Assembly (NCBI RefSeq): GCF_009646115.1
Contig: NZ_CP045720.1
Span: 2,480,001-2,544,000 of the forward strand
DNA from: Pantoea eucalypti
Lineage (GTDB): Bacteria; Pseudomonadota; Gammaproteobacteria; Enterobacterales; Enterobacteriaceae
Length of the DNA: 64,000 bases
Reading direction: 5' to 3'
Shown here: positions 54,701 through 63,066 of the stretch, piece after piece
How positions within the stretch are numbered: position 1 is the first letter of the stretch
Layout of the letters: each line of letters begins with the position of its first letter
Made by a program: the position numbers and the translations under genes
The notes under the pieces: generated by a model
The model's database searches: none
Told to the model about the DNA's origin: nothing
The model's input: only the letters and a program-made list of their open reading frames with translations

Positions 54701-54889
54701 TTATGCCTGTAACAACACTGACCGTGCAATGCTGGCCGCCAACTCATCATGACGCGCTGAGAGCAGCACAATCTTGTCAGCAATGGCATCCTGCGTTACC
54801 GGTTCCCCTGCGGCCACCAGCTGCCACACAGCCTCGCCCATTATCCTGCATGCTGCGTCATAGGCCTGCGCCTCGAATTCCTGTTCCAT
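54701..54889 (-). CDS. Small helical protein (AriR/FumD-like) of the prophage
   Basis: 62 residues with AGGAGG 5 nt before the ATG. YDAACRIMGEAVWQLVAAG, then VTQDAIADKIVLL, matches the pattern of the chromosomal protein at 45955 and recalls the AriR/YmgB and FumD groups. Function unknown. Confidence 0.55.
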   Translation of the reverse strand: MEQEFEAQAYDAACRIMGEAVWQLVAAGEPVTQDAIADKIVLLSARHDELAASIARSVLLQA

Positions 54890-55001
54890 AGTGCCTCCTA
54901 ACTTGTAAGAGGCGTCATTTTAAATCCGTCGGCCTGAATATACAGGACAGTGTTTCAGGTATGCGAGACGCATTCCATAAAAGTATTTTAAACACAAAAA
55001 A

Positions 55002-55017
55002 CCCGGCATTAGCCGGG
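55002..55017 (-). terminator. Terminator of the 36-residue protein gene
   Basis: CCCGGC and GCCGGG pair around ATTA. On the minus strand the stem is followed by a run of T residues, 14 nt after the stop. Confidence 0.85.
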
Positions 55018-55031
55018 CTGGTGTTGGCATA

Positions 55032-55142
55032 TCAAAAGTAGAACCAGAAGCTTTTATAAAACTTCACCACTAAAAATATTATTATCGTCCACGCTATCAC
55101 ACATCCAAATAATATTAACGTCCACGCTGTTCTCCTCTTCAT
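55032..55142 (-). CDS. 36-residue membrane peptide
   Basis: MKRRTAWTLILFGCVIAWTI, then IIFLVVKFYKSFWFYF: a basic N-terminus and one long hydrophobic helix. GGAG lies 8 nt before the ATG and a good terminator follows, which supports a real gene. It lies in the prophage accessory zone. Could be a small toxin-like or phage membrane peptide; no family recognised. Confidence 0.5.
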   Translation of the reverse strand: MKRRTAWTLILFGCVIAWTIIIFLVVKFYKSFWFYF

Positions 55143-55380
55143 AATATTAGCTCCATCTAACAGCACTTAAAATAATCTCAGTTTCAATCTGGTCATAACT
55201 GTTTTAACCGATCAATAACGAAAGATTGATCGGTTAAACAGATCGATTACCTCAACTATCTGAAAGTAAATGAATTATAAATATGCCCCATGTTAATTAA
55301 GCTACCGAAACATATGTTATGGTATGGTTCCAGGCACATTCATTCGCATTGTTATATAAAGGTAAATGAAAGGTATTAAG

Positions 55381-55536
55381 ATGGAACTTAATGAAGAAGA
55401 AACTGAGGTGATCGCACTTTTTCTTAGCGCTCACTGGGATGATTTCTTTGAAATCAGTCAGGAGTTCATGTCTATCGTTGCCCTGCACCGACTGGCTGAA
55501 AAGTTTAAGCTCAGTGAAGATAGCCGTCAGATATGA
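55381..55536 (+). CDS. 51-residue acidic protein on the plus strand
   Basis: MELNEEETEVIALFLSAHWD to KLSEDSRQI, helical and acidic, with AAAGG 7 nt before the ATG. It is one of the few plus-strand genes of the prophage and ends tail to tail with the fibre-assembly gene. No family recognised. Confidence 0.5.
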   Translation: MELNEEETEVIALFLSAHWDDFFEISQEFMSIVALHRLAEKFKLSEDSRQI

Positions 55537-55854
55537 TTACTCCTCCGTTAAATCTCTAACTGTAAACACCCCGTTTACATAATTATATTTTCCCAGCGGA
55601 TCAGCTGGAATGGTATCAGGGTCAACCTCATATAACGTTTGACCCTCCACCATCGTAAACAATTGAACCTGCATTTGTGAGCGTGCAACGGAACAAACCA
55701 GCCCATTGGCATCTACAGCTACTGCTCCCACCCAGCCCTGACGGGTCTCATACCAATCGCGCCCCAGCTCGTCGCAGAAATACGCAGCCATATAAGGTCC
55801 GTTTCCATCCAATGGCTCAGTTTTATAGTTTTTGACGTTTTTAAACTCATTCAT
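55537..55854 (-). CDS. Phage tail fibre assembly protein (Tfa-like)
   Basis: 105 residues from the ATG at 55854, which overlaps the tail fibre stop. The region YMAAYFCDELGRDWYETRQGW and the C-terminal VDPDTIPADPLGKYNYVNGVF are typical of Caudovirales fibre chaperones. It assists trimerisation of the preceding fibre. The fibre-chaperone pair is usually a swap module for host range. Confidence 0.82.
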   Translation of the reverse strand: MNEFKNVKNYKTEPLDGNGPYMAAYFCDELGRDWYETRQGWVGAVAVDANGLVCSVARSQMQVQLFTMVEGQTLYEVDPDTIPADPLGKYNYVNGVFTVRDLTEE

Positions 55855-56966
55855 TATGCAATATCTCCTGCCTGCACCCATCCGCTAGCATTGGTGTAGT
55901 AATAATCGGCACGATAGTAGATTCCCATTTTGCGACCGTCACCACCTTCATTAGTATTAAACCCAGTCACGCGGCATCCGGCTGGAGCTTCCCAGTCCCC
56001 CACCCAATCGCCGCCAACTTTATGCTGCCTGCCTCCGCGTGCTGTCGCCCTTACACAGTTATTGCGGTCAGCGTTCATATTATTTAACTGATTATTTATT
56101 GCGACATTGAGCGCATTAATTTGAGCCAATATCCAATTATTCGCGTAACCTCCCCAGGCGGGGCCATATAAATTGCCATCCGGCGCAATGAATCCCTGCC
56201 CTGCATATACCGAACTCGGAGCATGTATCGTTCCATCATTACGAAATTCAAACGATCTGACGATGCCAAAGCCATCAACCAGTATTTCAGCAAATGCATA
56301 ATTACTGATAACCTCTACCAGACGGAAACAAGCCGATGCGCCGTCTTTGAAGTCCATATCTCCGCCGCGATTCTTCAGACACGAGCGCCACATAGGAGCG
56401 TAAAGAGCCTGACCGGCGCTACCGTCTTTAAGATTAGAGATAACGGTCGCGCTAACCTCCTCATTGAGATAGCCCCCGGTCATGGGATATGCGCCAGTTT
56501 GCGCGGCTGTAGGCGGGTTTTGTGTGGTGAATGCTTCTCCAACGTCAGTATCGTCAACGGTGTAATGTAATTTTTTCCCGTCCCAGTCAATATACAGATG
56601 ATGATTGCCGGAACTATGCTTGCCGCCATTTGCCTGGACAGCTTGCCAGTTACCTACATTATCCAGTCCAAGGTGACCGAGCGCCTCGGACGCGTTTTTC
56701 AGATCGCTCAGGTTATTCTCAGAAATCAAATAACCGCTTCCGGAAATTCCCTTTGAAAGAATCGCCTGAATAGCCTCAGACAATTGCTTATCATTGGTTT
56801 TATCCGGAACTATTCCCGCTGCCGCCAGGACCGCAATTATTTCTCTCTGAACACTGTTAAACCATGCGGCCATCAGCTCTGTGGGCTGAACATTCCCCGC
56901 AACGTTGCCATCTGTAAATTCGCCATTACCATCGGCTGTATCGGTGATATCACCAATTTTTTGCAT
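55854..56966 (-). CDS. Phage tail fibre protein
   Basis: 370 residues. The N-terminus MQKIGDITDTADGNGEFTDG with AELMAAWFNSVQREI-like sequence is the usual attachment domain of P2/SfV-type fibres. The middle is Gly/Asn-rich, and the C-terminus (GDWEAPAGCRVTGFNTNEGG and ASGWVQAGDIA) is the receptor-binding tip. It overlaps the assembly gene by one base. The fibre decides host adsorption. Confidence 0.85.
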   Translation of the reverse strand: MQKIGDITDTADGNGEFTDGNVAGNVQPTELMAAWFNSVQREIIAVLAAAGIVPDKTNDKQLSEAIQAILSKGISGSGYLISENNLSDLKNASEALGHLGLDNVGNWQAVQANGGKHSSGNHHLYIDWDGKKLHYTVDDTDVGEAFTTQNPPTAAQTGAYPMTGGYLNEEVSATVISNLKDGSAGQALYAPMWRSCLKNRGGDMDFKDGASACFRLVEVISNYAFAEILVDGFGIVRSFEFRNDGTIHAPSSVYAGQGFIAPDGNLYGPAWGGYANNWILAQINALNVAINNQLNNMNADRNNCVRATARGGRQHKVGGDWVGDWEAPAGCRVTGFNTNEGGDGRKMGIYYRADYYYTNASGWVQAGDIA

Positions 56967-57016
56967 AAGAAGTCCCTCACAATGAAGTGAATATAAAGTT
57001 GAGAAAAAGGTTTTAA

Positions 57017-57616
57017 TCAGGCAGGTATGTAGTTGATTCGTAGAATAAGATCGGGCGCTACAAGCCGTTTAAGAATGCACTCAAGCGTTTTATTACCCCA
57101 TGTCCTGAGCGGATCGCCGCAGTGAGCCTGCCCACAACGCGCGCGCAATATGGTCGTTTCAGGCACATTAACCTGCAGAACCAGAGGCCAGTCATCGCCA
57201 TTAATCGGGTCGCCACAGGCAGACAAGCCGCAGCGTGCGCGTCGGTACTCAGTGACCGTAATAACATATCCGGACGTTGCGACCGCCTGTATGAGCGCAT
57301 CGATTGACAGACCACCCGAACCTGTCAGTTTTGTTACGACAGCCAGGCGTCGCCGCGCTATCGTGCCCATCTCACTGATGGCGCAATCGTCCGGCAGCCC
57401 CAGTGCTTGCTCCCAGTCTGTCAGAAGTGAACCTGCCGTGGCCGGGAATGCATTTCTAAGAAGCGAAAGTGCCGCCGTGTCACTAGCCTGATATGATTTT
57501 GCCAGCCCCCTCAGTACGCGCGCCTGTACTGAGCCAGGGGGATGTTTCCAGGCTTTACCCTGGGGTAATAACAAGCCCAGAGCGCGCGCGTAATCATCTG
57601 TGCTGTAGCGGCTCAT
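57017..57616 (-). CDS. Mu gp48-like baseplate/tail protein (YmfQ family, DUF2313)
   Basis: 199 residues starting MSRYSTDDYARALGLLLPQGKAW, the family signature. RRRLAVVTKLTGSGGLSIDAL and a Cys-rich C-terminus (ARCGLSACGDP, ARCGQAHCGDPL) follow. The e14 prophage of E. coli has the homologue YmfQ. It overlaps the gp47-like gene by 4 nt. Confidence 0.88.
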   Translation of the reverse strand: MSRYSTDDYARALGLLLPQGKAWKHPPGSVQARVLRGLAKSYQASDTAALSLLRNAFPATAGSLLTDWEQALGLPDDCAISEMGTIARRRLAVVTKLTGSGGLSIDALIQAVATSGYVITVTEYRRARCGLSACGDPINGDDWPLVLQVNVPETTILRARCGQAHCGDPLRTWGNKTLECILKRLVAPDLILRINYIPA

Positions 57617-58764
57617 GATGCGCCCCGGCTGAAAGTAATATTACCGCGAACCGGCAGCTCCCCAGCACTCATCTGAATGAAAATGCCGGAGGGTTCATTC
57701 AGAACAAAACCACGTGTGGCACTGATAGCGCCGATGGCCAGATTCAGATCGGAAATAAAAATTTTTCCGCCCGGCTCGCCGTTGTCGAAAAACACCTCAT
57801 CAACAGCGCTCTGAATGGCCGCGACGGTATCGGCATCAGTGTCAGGAATGCCGCCAATATCAAGATCAACGGTTCGATTTATGGGTGAACATACCCAGAC
57901 CAGTGTGGTGGCCGGACGTTTTGAGAAAATGTGATTTGCTACGCGAAGCTGATCGCCCTGCGCTTTGCCATAAAGGTATTTTTCATTGGTTGCGACACCG
58001 TCAACACCAACCGGGAATCCATGATTCGCTCGGTCTGTCCCATCGCACATGAAGTAAAGCCCAATGCTGCCCGCCCCCAATAAACGTGGCACTACCCAGG
58101 CACGGGTAACACCGGACACCTCCAGCGCCCAGCGTTTGTAGTCATCCTCGCTACCACCCTCTGCGGATGACTGATACGCCTGCAGGATGCGGCTGCGGAA
58201 TCCCTCCTGTGATTCCATATCAGCGCCGCCTGTAATAGCCTGCACCGCTGTCGCAGTGCTGACTACGCCCTCGATGGCACCATCGATTGCCAGCAGGGTG
58301 CCTGCCTGAGCATTGCCGTCTGCCGGAGTGAGTGCACTTCCGCTGAGCGGCAGAACAGCGGTAATGCTGCCGCTGCCACTTCCAGCGGCAGAAATCGTAA
58401 CTGCAGCACCCAGCGTATATTGCATGCCACCGGTCCGGTTCAGAACGGTTCCGGCTGCGATAGTGCGCCCTGGCACGCCGGAGAACATCACCTCGGGTCC
58501 TGTCGCCGCCGTCGCGTCTTTCCTGTAGACGTTTTTTAGTGCCCCCCACGCAGCAAGCCACTCGTCTTCTGCGGTGAATGGGTTGCTCTGACGCGCTATC
58601 CAGTCCAGATAGTCAAAATGCAGATGGCTCATACCGGCGTCCATATCTGCAATAATCCGCAGATTGGAAAATCTCAGTAACTCGGATGGATTTTCCAGCT
58701 CCGAGGTAATGAACTGCCGGTTCCGGCTGCGCAGCTCACTGAGTATAGGTCGCTGATACGGCAT
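57613..58764 (-). CDS. Baseplate J-like protein (Mu gp47 / YmfP family)
   Basis: 383 residues with GGAG 8 nt before the ATG. The features are SHLHFDYLDWIARQSNPFTA, the Gly-Ala-rich centre, and QEGFRSRILQAYQSSAEGGSEDDYKRWAL, the J-like core. It builds the wedge of a contractile tail baseplate. In Mu-like phages it follows gp46, of which only a possible end is left here. Confidence 0.88.
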   Translation of the reverse strand: MPYQRPILSELRSRNRQFITSELENPSELLRFSNLRIIADMDAGMSHLHFDYLDWIARQSNPFTAEDEWLAAWGALKNVYRKDATAATGPEVMFSGVPGRTIAAGTVLNRTGGMQYTLGAAVTISAAGSGSGSITAVLPLSGSALTPADGNAQAGTLLAIDGAIEGVVSTATAVQAITGGADMESQEGFRSRILQAYQSSAEGGSEDDYKRWALEVSGVTRAWVVPRLLGAGSIGLYFMCDGTDRANHGFPVGVDGVATNEKYLYGKAQGDQLRVANHIFSKRPATTLVWVCSPINRTVDLDIGGIPDTDADTVAAIQSAVDEVFFDNGEPGGKIFISDLNLAIGAISATRGFVLNEPSGIFIQMSAGELPVRGNITFSRGAS

Positions 58765-58924
58765 TATTATCTCTCCATAACCAGTTAAATTTATATTGAT
58801 GCGAGCTGCCGTCCGGGCTATTCAGCGTCACTGTGAGGTAAAGCCGGTCGGGCCTGACTATGGTGACTGTTTTCCTGTCCACGCCAGCGTGCGCAGCGTA
58901 GGCGCTCATGCTCATCTCTGACAT
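58736..58924 (-). pseudogene. Chimeric ORF at a deletion junction
   Basis: 62 codons from the ATG at 58924, with GGAGGA 6 nt upstream. The first 20 residues, MSEMSMSAYAAHAGVDRKTV, look like the helix-turn-helix start of a small-terminase or similar phage DNA-binding protein. The rest (VRPDRLYLTVTLNSPDG and HQYKFNWLWR) looks like a beta-rich tail-protein end, possibly gp46. The join replaces everything normally between them. It overlaps the baseplate gene start. Both identifications are tentative. Confidence 0.5.
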
Positions 58925-58939
58925 ATGAAATCCTCCGAA

Positions 58940-59075
58940 TGGGACATAAAATGGGGCATGTCCCATAAAGTGGGACATTGACTGGGACACAAAAAAATTA
59001 TGCGGCCAGAAATTTTCTATAAGAAAAGATGAGTTAGCGCGGAATTGCATAACTATGCATTGGGACATTGGGACA
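58940..59075. repeat. Cluster of TGGGACA repeats
   Basis: TGGGACA occurs at 58940, 58971, 58983, 59061 and 59069, and inverted (TGTCCCA) at 58959. They lie in a 250-bp non-coding gap upstream of the chimeric ORF. Confidence 0.65.
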
Positions 59076-59178
59076 CAAAATCAAAAATTCATAGCTGGTA
59101 AAACCGTGCGGCGCGCAATGCCCGTGCAACAAAAAGGTCGCAGGAAGGACCCAAAAAATTTGTGCCCTGTCCTGCCCC

Positions 59179-59868
59179 CTACCGAGCTGTCCGCATGGCA
59201 TCGGCCAGCGCTTTTTGAATTTCTCCCGGCAGCAATGCTTTGGCCATCGTGTTGGCTCGATCCATATAGCCCAGGACAGGCTGAACCGGCATGGCCTCAC
59301 CGAATCGCAGTAGCAGCTTCGGCGGCCGGGTTTTATGTCGAGGTTGTCTTGCTCCGTTCTTAGACCGCTTACGCTTCTTCCAGCCAACCTGCTTCATCTC
59401 GCCGTCAGTACCGCGAGCCATCAAACGTCTGCTTTTTGGGACCTTGGAGTTTTTACGCTGCCACACACCGTTCACTCCCTTAACGTCACCAATAAAGGTA
59501 TTGGTTTTGCCCTTCAGTTGCGCCAGCTTGGCGCGAGGCAGGTTCCCATACTTATTAAGCCGTATATTTTTGGGATTGAGCAGCGCACTGCTGCTGAGGT
59601 GGTGCACACCTCCAGTCTCAAACGGGGTGAGGTAGGCAGCAGCGGTATCCATGACGTAAACGCGCGCTACCAGATTATTTTTTGATGCTCCCGCAGCCCT
59701 GACAGAATTCACCGTGAATGGCGTGGGATTATCCAGCGTCCTCAGCATGGCAGTTTTCTGGGCATTACTGATTTGCCTTGCGACACTTGTCATTGCCCTG
59801 GCTGTGGCGAACGGTATTTGTTTTTTTATCGACTCTATCTGGCGGGTAAGATCATTGAGGGTTGCCAT
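59179..59868 (-). CDS. Phage minor tail / tail completion protein
   Basis: 229 residues. The N-terminus MATLNDLTRQIESIKKQIPFATARAMTSVA-type helix, then TPFETGGVHHLSSSALLNPK, and a basic middle (GWKKRKRSKNGARQPRHK) resemble lambda gpZ-like and P2-like minor tail proteins. The exact role is not certain. It should help complete or join the tail. The gene follows a 76-codon gene by 5 nt. Confidence 0.65.
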   Translation of the reverse strand: MATLNDLTRQIESIKKQIPFATARAMTSVARQISNAQKTAMLRTLDNPTPFTVNSVRAAGASKNNLVARVYVMDTAAAYLTPFETGGVHHLSSSALLNPKNIRLNKYGNLPRAKLAQLKGKTNTFIGDVKGVNGVWQRKNSKVPKSRRLMARGTDGEMKQVGWKKRKRSKNGARQPRHKTRPPKLLLRFGEAMPVQPVLGYMDRANTMAKALLPGEIQKALADAMRTAR

Positions 59869-59873
59869 CAGAA

Positions 59874-60104
59874 TTATTCAGTGCGACGTGTAATGACTAT
59901 TTCAGCCTCTGGTCCGCGCGTTGCACGCATCCATAACACCCACGGACAGCTGACATCAACGACCTTGCGATCAGGTCTGTGCCATGCGGGACTATCTGCC
60001 CTGTCCGCATATTCAACGTATCCAGCCTCAATAGTTATGTGCGCGCTGTTACTGCCATCTGTAATCTGGACGGGCGTGCGCGTTACAGTTAATGACTCAG
60101 ACAT
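59874..60104 (-). CDS. Small phage protein of unknown function
   Basis: 76 residues starting MSESLTVTRTPVQITDGSNSA, beta-rich, with the middle CPWVLWMRATRGPE. It sits between the 143-residue protein and the minor tail protein genes with short gaps. A structural connector is plausible; no family recognised. Confidence 0.55.
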   Translation of the reverse strand: MSESLTVTRTPVQITDGSNSAHITIEAGYVEYADRADSPAWHRPDRKVVDVSCPWVLWMRATRGPEAEIVITRRTE

Positions 60105-60132
60105 AGCTTCCTCTCATTGATTGGGTTGGAAG

Positions 60133-60564
60133 TTAGACGGCGGTTATCACTAATGTTGAAACCATGTCACGTAGCGTGACCGTCAGAACGCAGGTTCCTG
60201 CAGTGAGGATACTGACAGCCGCCTGACCACCAGCAGATGTGCTGATATGCTGCACCATGCTGGGGTTAGATATCGTCCAGACCGCGCCGTCTGCGCGCCC
60301 GATTTGAGCGCCGGTCTCACCGCTGACTAAAAACGCGCCGAGGTATTGCCAGCCTTTAGGGGCGGTCGCGTTCAGCATCGTATAATGCGTGCTATCTATC
60401 TGCGTAACGAACCACGGGGATGTGGGTGTTTTGTCGCTGTCGTTCTGAATGAATATCGTGTCGGCTGGCTGTTTAGCCTGACCGCCAATCACGATAGCGC
60501 TAGGTACTGATATTCCCGGCGTATTGGTGCCACCAATGACAGTGGCATCGGGTGTAACAATCAT
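60133..60564 (-). CDS. Phage structural protein of unknown function
   Basis: 143 residues from the ATG at 60564 (MIVTPDATVIGGTNTPGISV), with GGAG 6 nt upstream; a start five codons earlier lacks a ribosome site. The protein is beta-rich and Thr/Gly-rich and ends ILTAGTCVLTVTLRDMVS, as in Ig-like decoration or tail domains. No named family recognised. Confidence 0.55.
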   Translation of the reverse strand: MIVTPDATVIGGTNTPGISVPSAIVIGGQAKQPADTIFIQNDSDKTPTSPWFVTQIDSTHYTMLNATAPKGWQYLGAFLVSGETGAQIGRADGAVWTISNPSMVQHISTSAGGQAAVSILTAGTCVLTVTLRDMVSTLVITAV

Positions 60565-60581
60565 TGGTTGCTCCAATAAAA

Positions 60582-60601
60582 AAGCCGCCAGGAGGCGGCT
60601 T
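60582..60601 (-). terminator. Terminator between Cys-rich and structural genes
   Basis: AAGCCGCC and GGCGGCTT form an 8-bp stem around AGGA. On the minus strand a run of T residues follows. Confidence 0.85.
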
Positions 60602-60622
60602 GTAAGATCTTATCGCTGCAAT

Positions 60623-60835
60623 TCAATCAATAGGGTACGCATCATCAAAATGATCATCACACACCGGATGATCTTGAACATAGCTGGTTGCAGGCTTGTC
60701 ACAAAATTCACAATCTGTGCCAGCAGGTGGATTGAACTCATCGCATCTTGCGCAATAACTATCCGCAGGATACTGCTCACCACAAGCGTCACACGTGACA
60801 AGCTCTTCGTTATCGTCTTCATCAAAATCTGACAT
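60623..60835 (-). CDS. Cysteine-rich zinc-ribbon-like protein
   Basis: 70 residues, very acidic, with CDAC, CARC and CEFC pairs plus a last Cys-Asp-Asp-His (VCDDHF). Seven Cys and a nearby His could bind one or two zinc ions. Its own terminator follows. It may be a small DNA- or protein-binding factor of the phage. Confidence 0.65.
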   Translation of the reverse strand: MSDFDEDDNEELVTCDACGEQYPADSYCARCDEFNPPAGTDCEFCDKPATSYVQDHPVCDDHFDDAYPID

Positions 60836-60979
60836 TCAATGCCCTTTGACTGTTGTTGACCACAAGAGTGTGGCCAGAAGATTTTAACCAGAAAATGTTA
60901 GGGCCATCCACAAGTAAGTGATGCTTTGCGTTCATGCTGGAAAGTGAATGCAGTGAGTACAGTACTCAGCACAAAATAA

Positions 60980-60999
60980 AACCGCCCGAAGGCGGTTTC
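60980..60999 (-). terminator. Terminator of the XRE-ImmA/DUF4411 operon
   Basis: AAACCGCC and GGCGGTTT form an 8-bp stem with a CGAA loop, 24 nt after the DUF4411 stop. T-rich sequence follows on the minus strand. Confidence 0.88.
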
Positions 61000-61023
61000 A
61001 TGAATATATTTTTTGACCTTAAA

Positions 61024-61524
61024 TTATGCAGCCATGATAAATGATGCATTCAATGTATGCAGCAAAGCAAAGGTATCTATGTAAGCCACTCCAAAGTGGT
61101 TACAAATGTTAGGAATGAGAAACTTACGCTTGCAATCAAAGTTAAGTCTCTCATGCGTAACTATTGTCGCCCCACTTGTCATGGCCTTGGCTATTAACCA
61201 AGTGTCAGCTCCTCTAAGAAATTCATCCATAGCACCTGGGTTCATGCGTGCTAGAACCTGTTGTTCTGCAACATGAGCAACCACTGAAGCAAGGTTTTGT
61301 TGCGTAGCATTATCACTCACAGGTAGAAAAAACTGACGATTGGCCTGAGCCCACGTCCTGAGCTCATCATTACCATTGATGAGCTCTTGATATATGTTTT
61401 GAATACTAAAAAGCCTACCGCCTTGGCAACCATGTAGTAACCAGTCCCAAAAGGCCGGACAAAAAGCCATATGGTAGTATTTATTTTTAGCTTCTATAAA
61501 AACGTTCGCATCAATCAGATACAT
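61024..61524 (-). CDS. DUF4411 PIN-like protein, candidate toxin
   Basis: 166 residues starting MYLIDANVFIEAKNKYY. The N-terminal Asp-Ala-Asn, a middle Glu (IYQELINGNDEL) and a C-terminal GADTWLIAKAMTSGATIVTHE give the acidic set of a PIN nuclease fold. The start shares a base with the stop of the XRE-ImmA gene (TAATG), so the two are coupled. Such pairs are predicted toxin-antitoxin modules; the nuclease is the likely toxin. Confidence 0.8.
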   Translation of the reverse strand: MYLIDANVFIEAKNKYYHMAFCPAFWDWLLHGCQGGRLFSIQNIYQELINGNDELRTWAQANRQFFLPVSDNATQQNLASVVAHVAEQQVLARMNPGAMDEFLRGADTWLIAKAMTSGATIVTHERLNFDCKRKFLIPNICNHFGVAYIDTFALLHTLNASFIMAA

Positions 61525-62666
61525 TAGGCACCAATTTCCGTTGCAAATTTTTTAAGTTTCGCAGGGGCTACACCCAATAGTTTGCCAGCATCTCGCAACA
61601 AAACTCTGCCGCTTAAAGCCTCGTCTAGTAAAGCCCTGCTAAATCTAGCGCTATTCTTATTCTGCGCACTGGCATAGAAATTACCACCGCCTCCCTCTGC
61701 CTCATCAAAGTCTCGCATTAAGGTACGATAGTAATCTTGGTAATCGTCATATGTGACCAAATTAAGATCATATGCTCTTCGAATTATAACATACCGACTT
61801 ACGTGAAAATGCCTAGCAATATTAGCGATATTCACGCCCAACTCTTTAGTTTCGTCCCATAATCCTAGAACACTGTTCCGAGGAGCTAAGAACTCACCCG
61901 CCACTTGATTGCAGAACCTTTCTACCAGCAGTTCTTCGTTGGCACTTGCAGAAGATATACCGCTCTGCCCAATCCATAAATGAGCTAATTCATGGATCAA
62001 GGTAAACAGACGAGCTGCAGGTGCATCCTTCAAATTAATGAAAATAACAGGGGCTAATGGATCGCTGATGGCAAAACCACGGAACTCATTGATATCTAAC
62101 GGCCTATGTGTATTGTTATCAACGATACCGCTTCTCATTACAAGAATTCCTGCATTTTCTGCAGAGTTGACAATTGTGCGCTGGTATACTTCCCAGTTCA
62201 TACCTGCAGGATCAATTTTATCTAAACCAAGGTGATTTTTAATCCTGACTGCGACATCAGCGGGGTCATTTTGCAACTCCAGAGAACCTACAAAATCCAG
62301 TGGGGAAGCTCCTTGCTCCTGTAAATAATCCCTATACCAATCCTGCCTTCTTAAAACAGTAAAAATAGTATCTTTAAGATTCACACTGATGTTATCACGC
62401 ATACCTACATTTCTGATGGTGCGTAAATCAGGCAAAGGAATTAGCTCTTGAGGTGGCGCTGGTAAAAAAAGATAAGCAAATGGAATATAGAGACGACCTG
62501 CCACTTTCTGAGCCTGAGAAAAAGTTGGCTTATCAATACCTTGAATCCAACTTAGCACTTTTTCAATTTTGGCCCCTGTAGCGCGAGACAAATCCTCATC
62601 AGAAACGCGAGCTCGGCTCTGCGCCCAGGTGATGATGTCAGGATTGATATAAGCTAAATCAGCCAT
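61524..62666 (-). CDS. XRE-type regulator fused to ImmA/IrrE metallopeptidase (candidate antitoxin)
   Basis: 380 residues. An N-terminal helix-turn-helix-like region (VSDEDLSRATGAKIEKVLSW) is followed by a COG2856 ImmA/IrrE domain. Its zinc motif HELAH lies in LFTLIHELAHLWIG near residue 225, with SANEELLVERFCNQVAGEFLAP downstream. It likely represses its operon and neutralises the PIN-like partner. The pair has lower GC than the lysis genes and lies between spanin and structural genes. Confidence 0.82.
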   Translation of the reverse strand: MADLAYINPDIITWAQSRARVSDEDLSRATGAKIEKVLSWIQGIDKPTFSQAQKVAGRLYIPFAYLFLPAPPQELIPLPDLRTIRNVGMRDNISVNLKDTIFTVLRRQDWYRDYLQEQGASPLDFVGSLELQNDPADVAVRIKNHLGLDKIDPAGMNWEVYQRTIVNSAENAGILVMRSGIVDNNTHRPLDINEFRGFAISDPLAPVIFINLKDAPAARLFTLIHELAHLWIGQSGISSASANEELLVERFCNQVAGEFLAPRNSVLGLWDETKELGVNIANIARHFHVSRYVIIRRAYDLNLVTYDDYQDYYRTLMRDFDEAEGGGGNFYASAQNKNSARFSRALLDEALSGRVLLRDAGKLLGVAPAKLKKFATEIGA

Positions 62667-62778
62667 AATTCCGCGCTTCAGTTTTAACTGCCTCTATGTA
62701 TGGATTCATACTATAAGAAAAGACGACTTTTTTCCAAGGGTGCAAAAAAGATTATTACTAAGTAAAGCCGTGTTCTTA

Positions 62779-63066
62779 TCATTTTTTTTGCTCTAGCGAC
62801 CTGAGCGCCGCCCGGTCAATGTTGCATTGTCCCAGAGCGCCATATAACTCAGCGTTGAGGCTCACGCTGTCACCGAACGTCATATCCTGTGATGGCGCTG
62901 GCACGTCAATCTGGATAGTCAGTTCAGCCGGAAGGCTTAGCTGTGGCTGTTTTACTGTCCGGTACTCCACCAGCGGCTTTTGCTGCGTCGCGCAGCCTGT
63001 CAGCAGCATCAAGTGGGACAGGAACAACAGCACACTTTTCCGCCGCAAGGTAACGCTTAATTTCAT
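62779..63066 (-). CDS. Outer-membrane spanin Rz1-like lipoprotein
   Basis: 95 residues with lipobox LMLLTGCATQQ and a Pro-rich mature part (SLPAELTIQIDVPAPS), as in LysC/Rz1 subunits. Most of it lies inside the Rz gene in another reading frame, the classical nested arrangement. Together they fuse inner and outer membranes at lysis. Confidence 0.85.
   Translation of the reverse strand: MKLSVTLRRKSVLLFLSHLMLLTGCATQQKPLVEYRTVKQPQLSLPAELTIQIDVPAPSQDMTFGDSVSLNAELYGALGQCNIDRAALRSLEQKK

Noticed and set aside
55297..55488. 63-codon minus-strand ORF
   Set aside because: Antisense shadow of the 51-codon plus-strand gene, which has a ribosome site.
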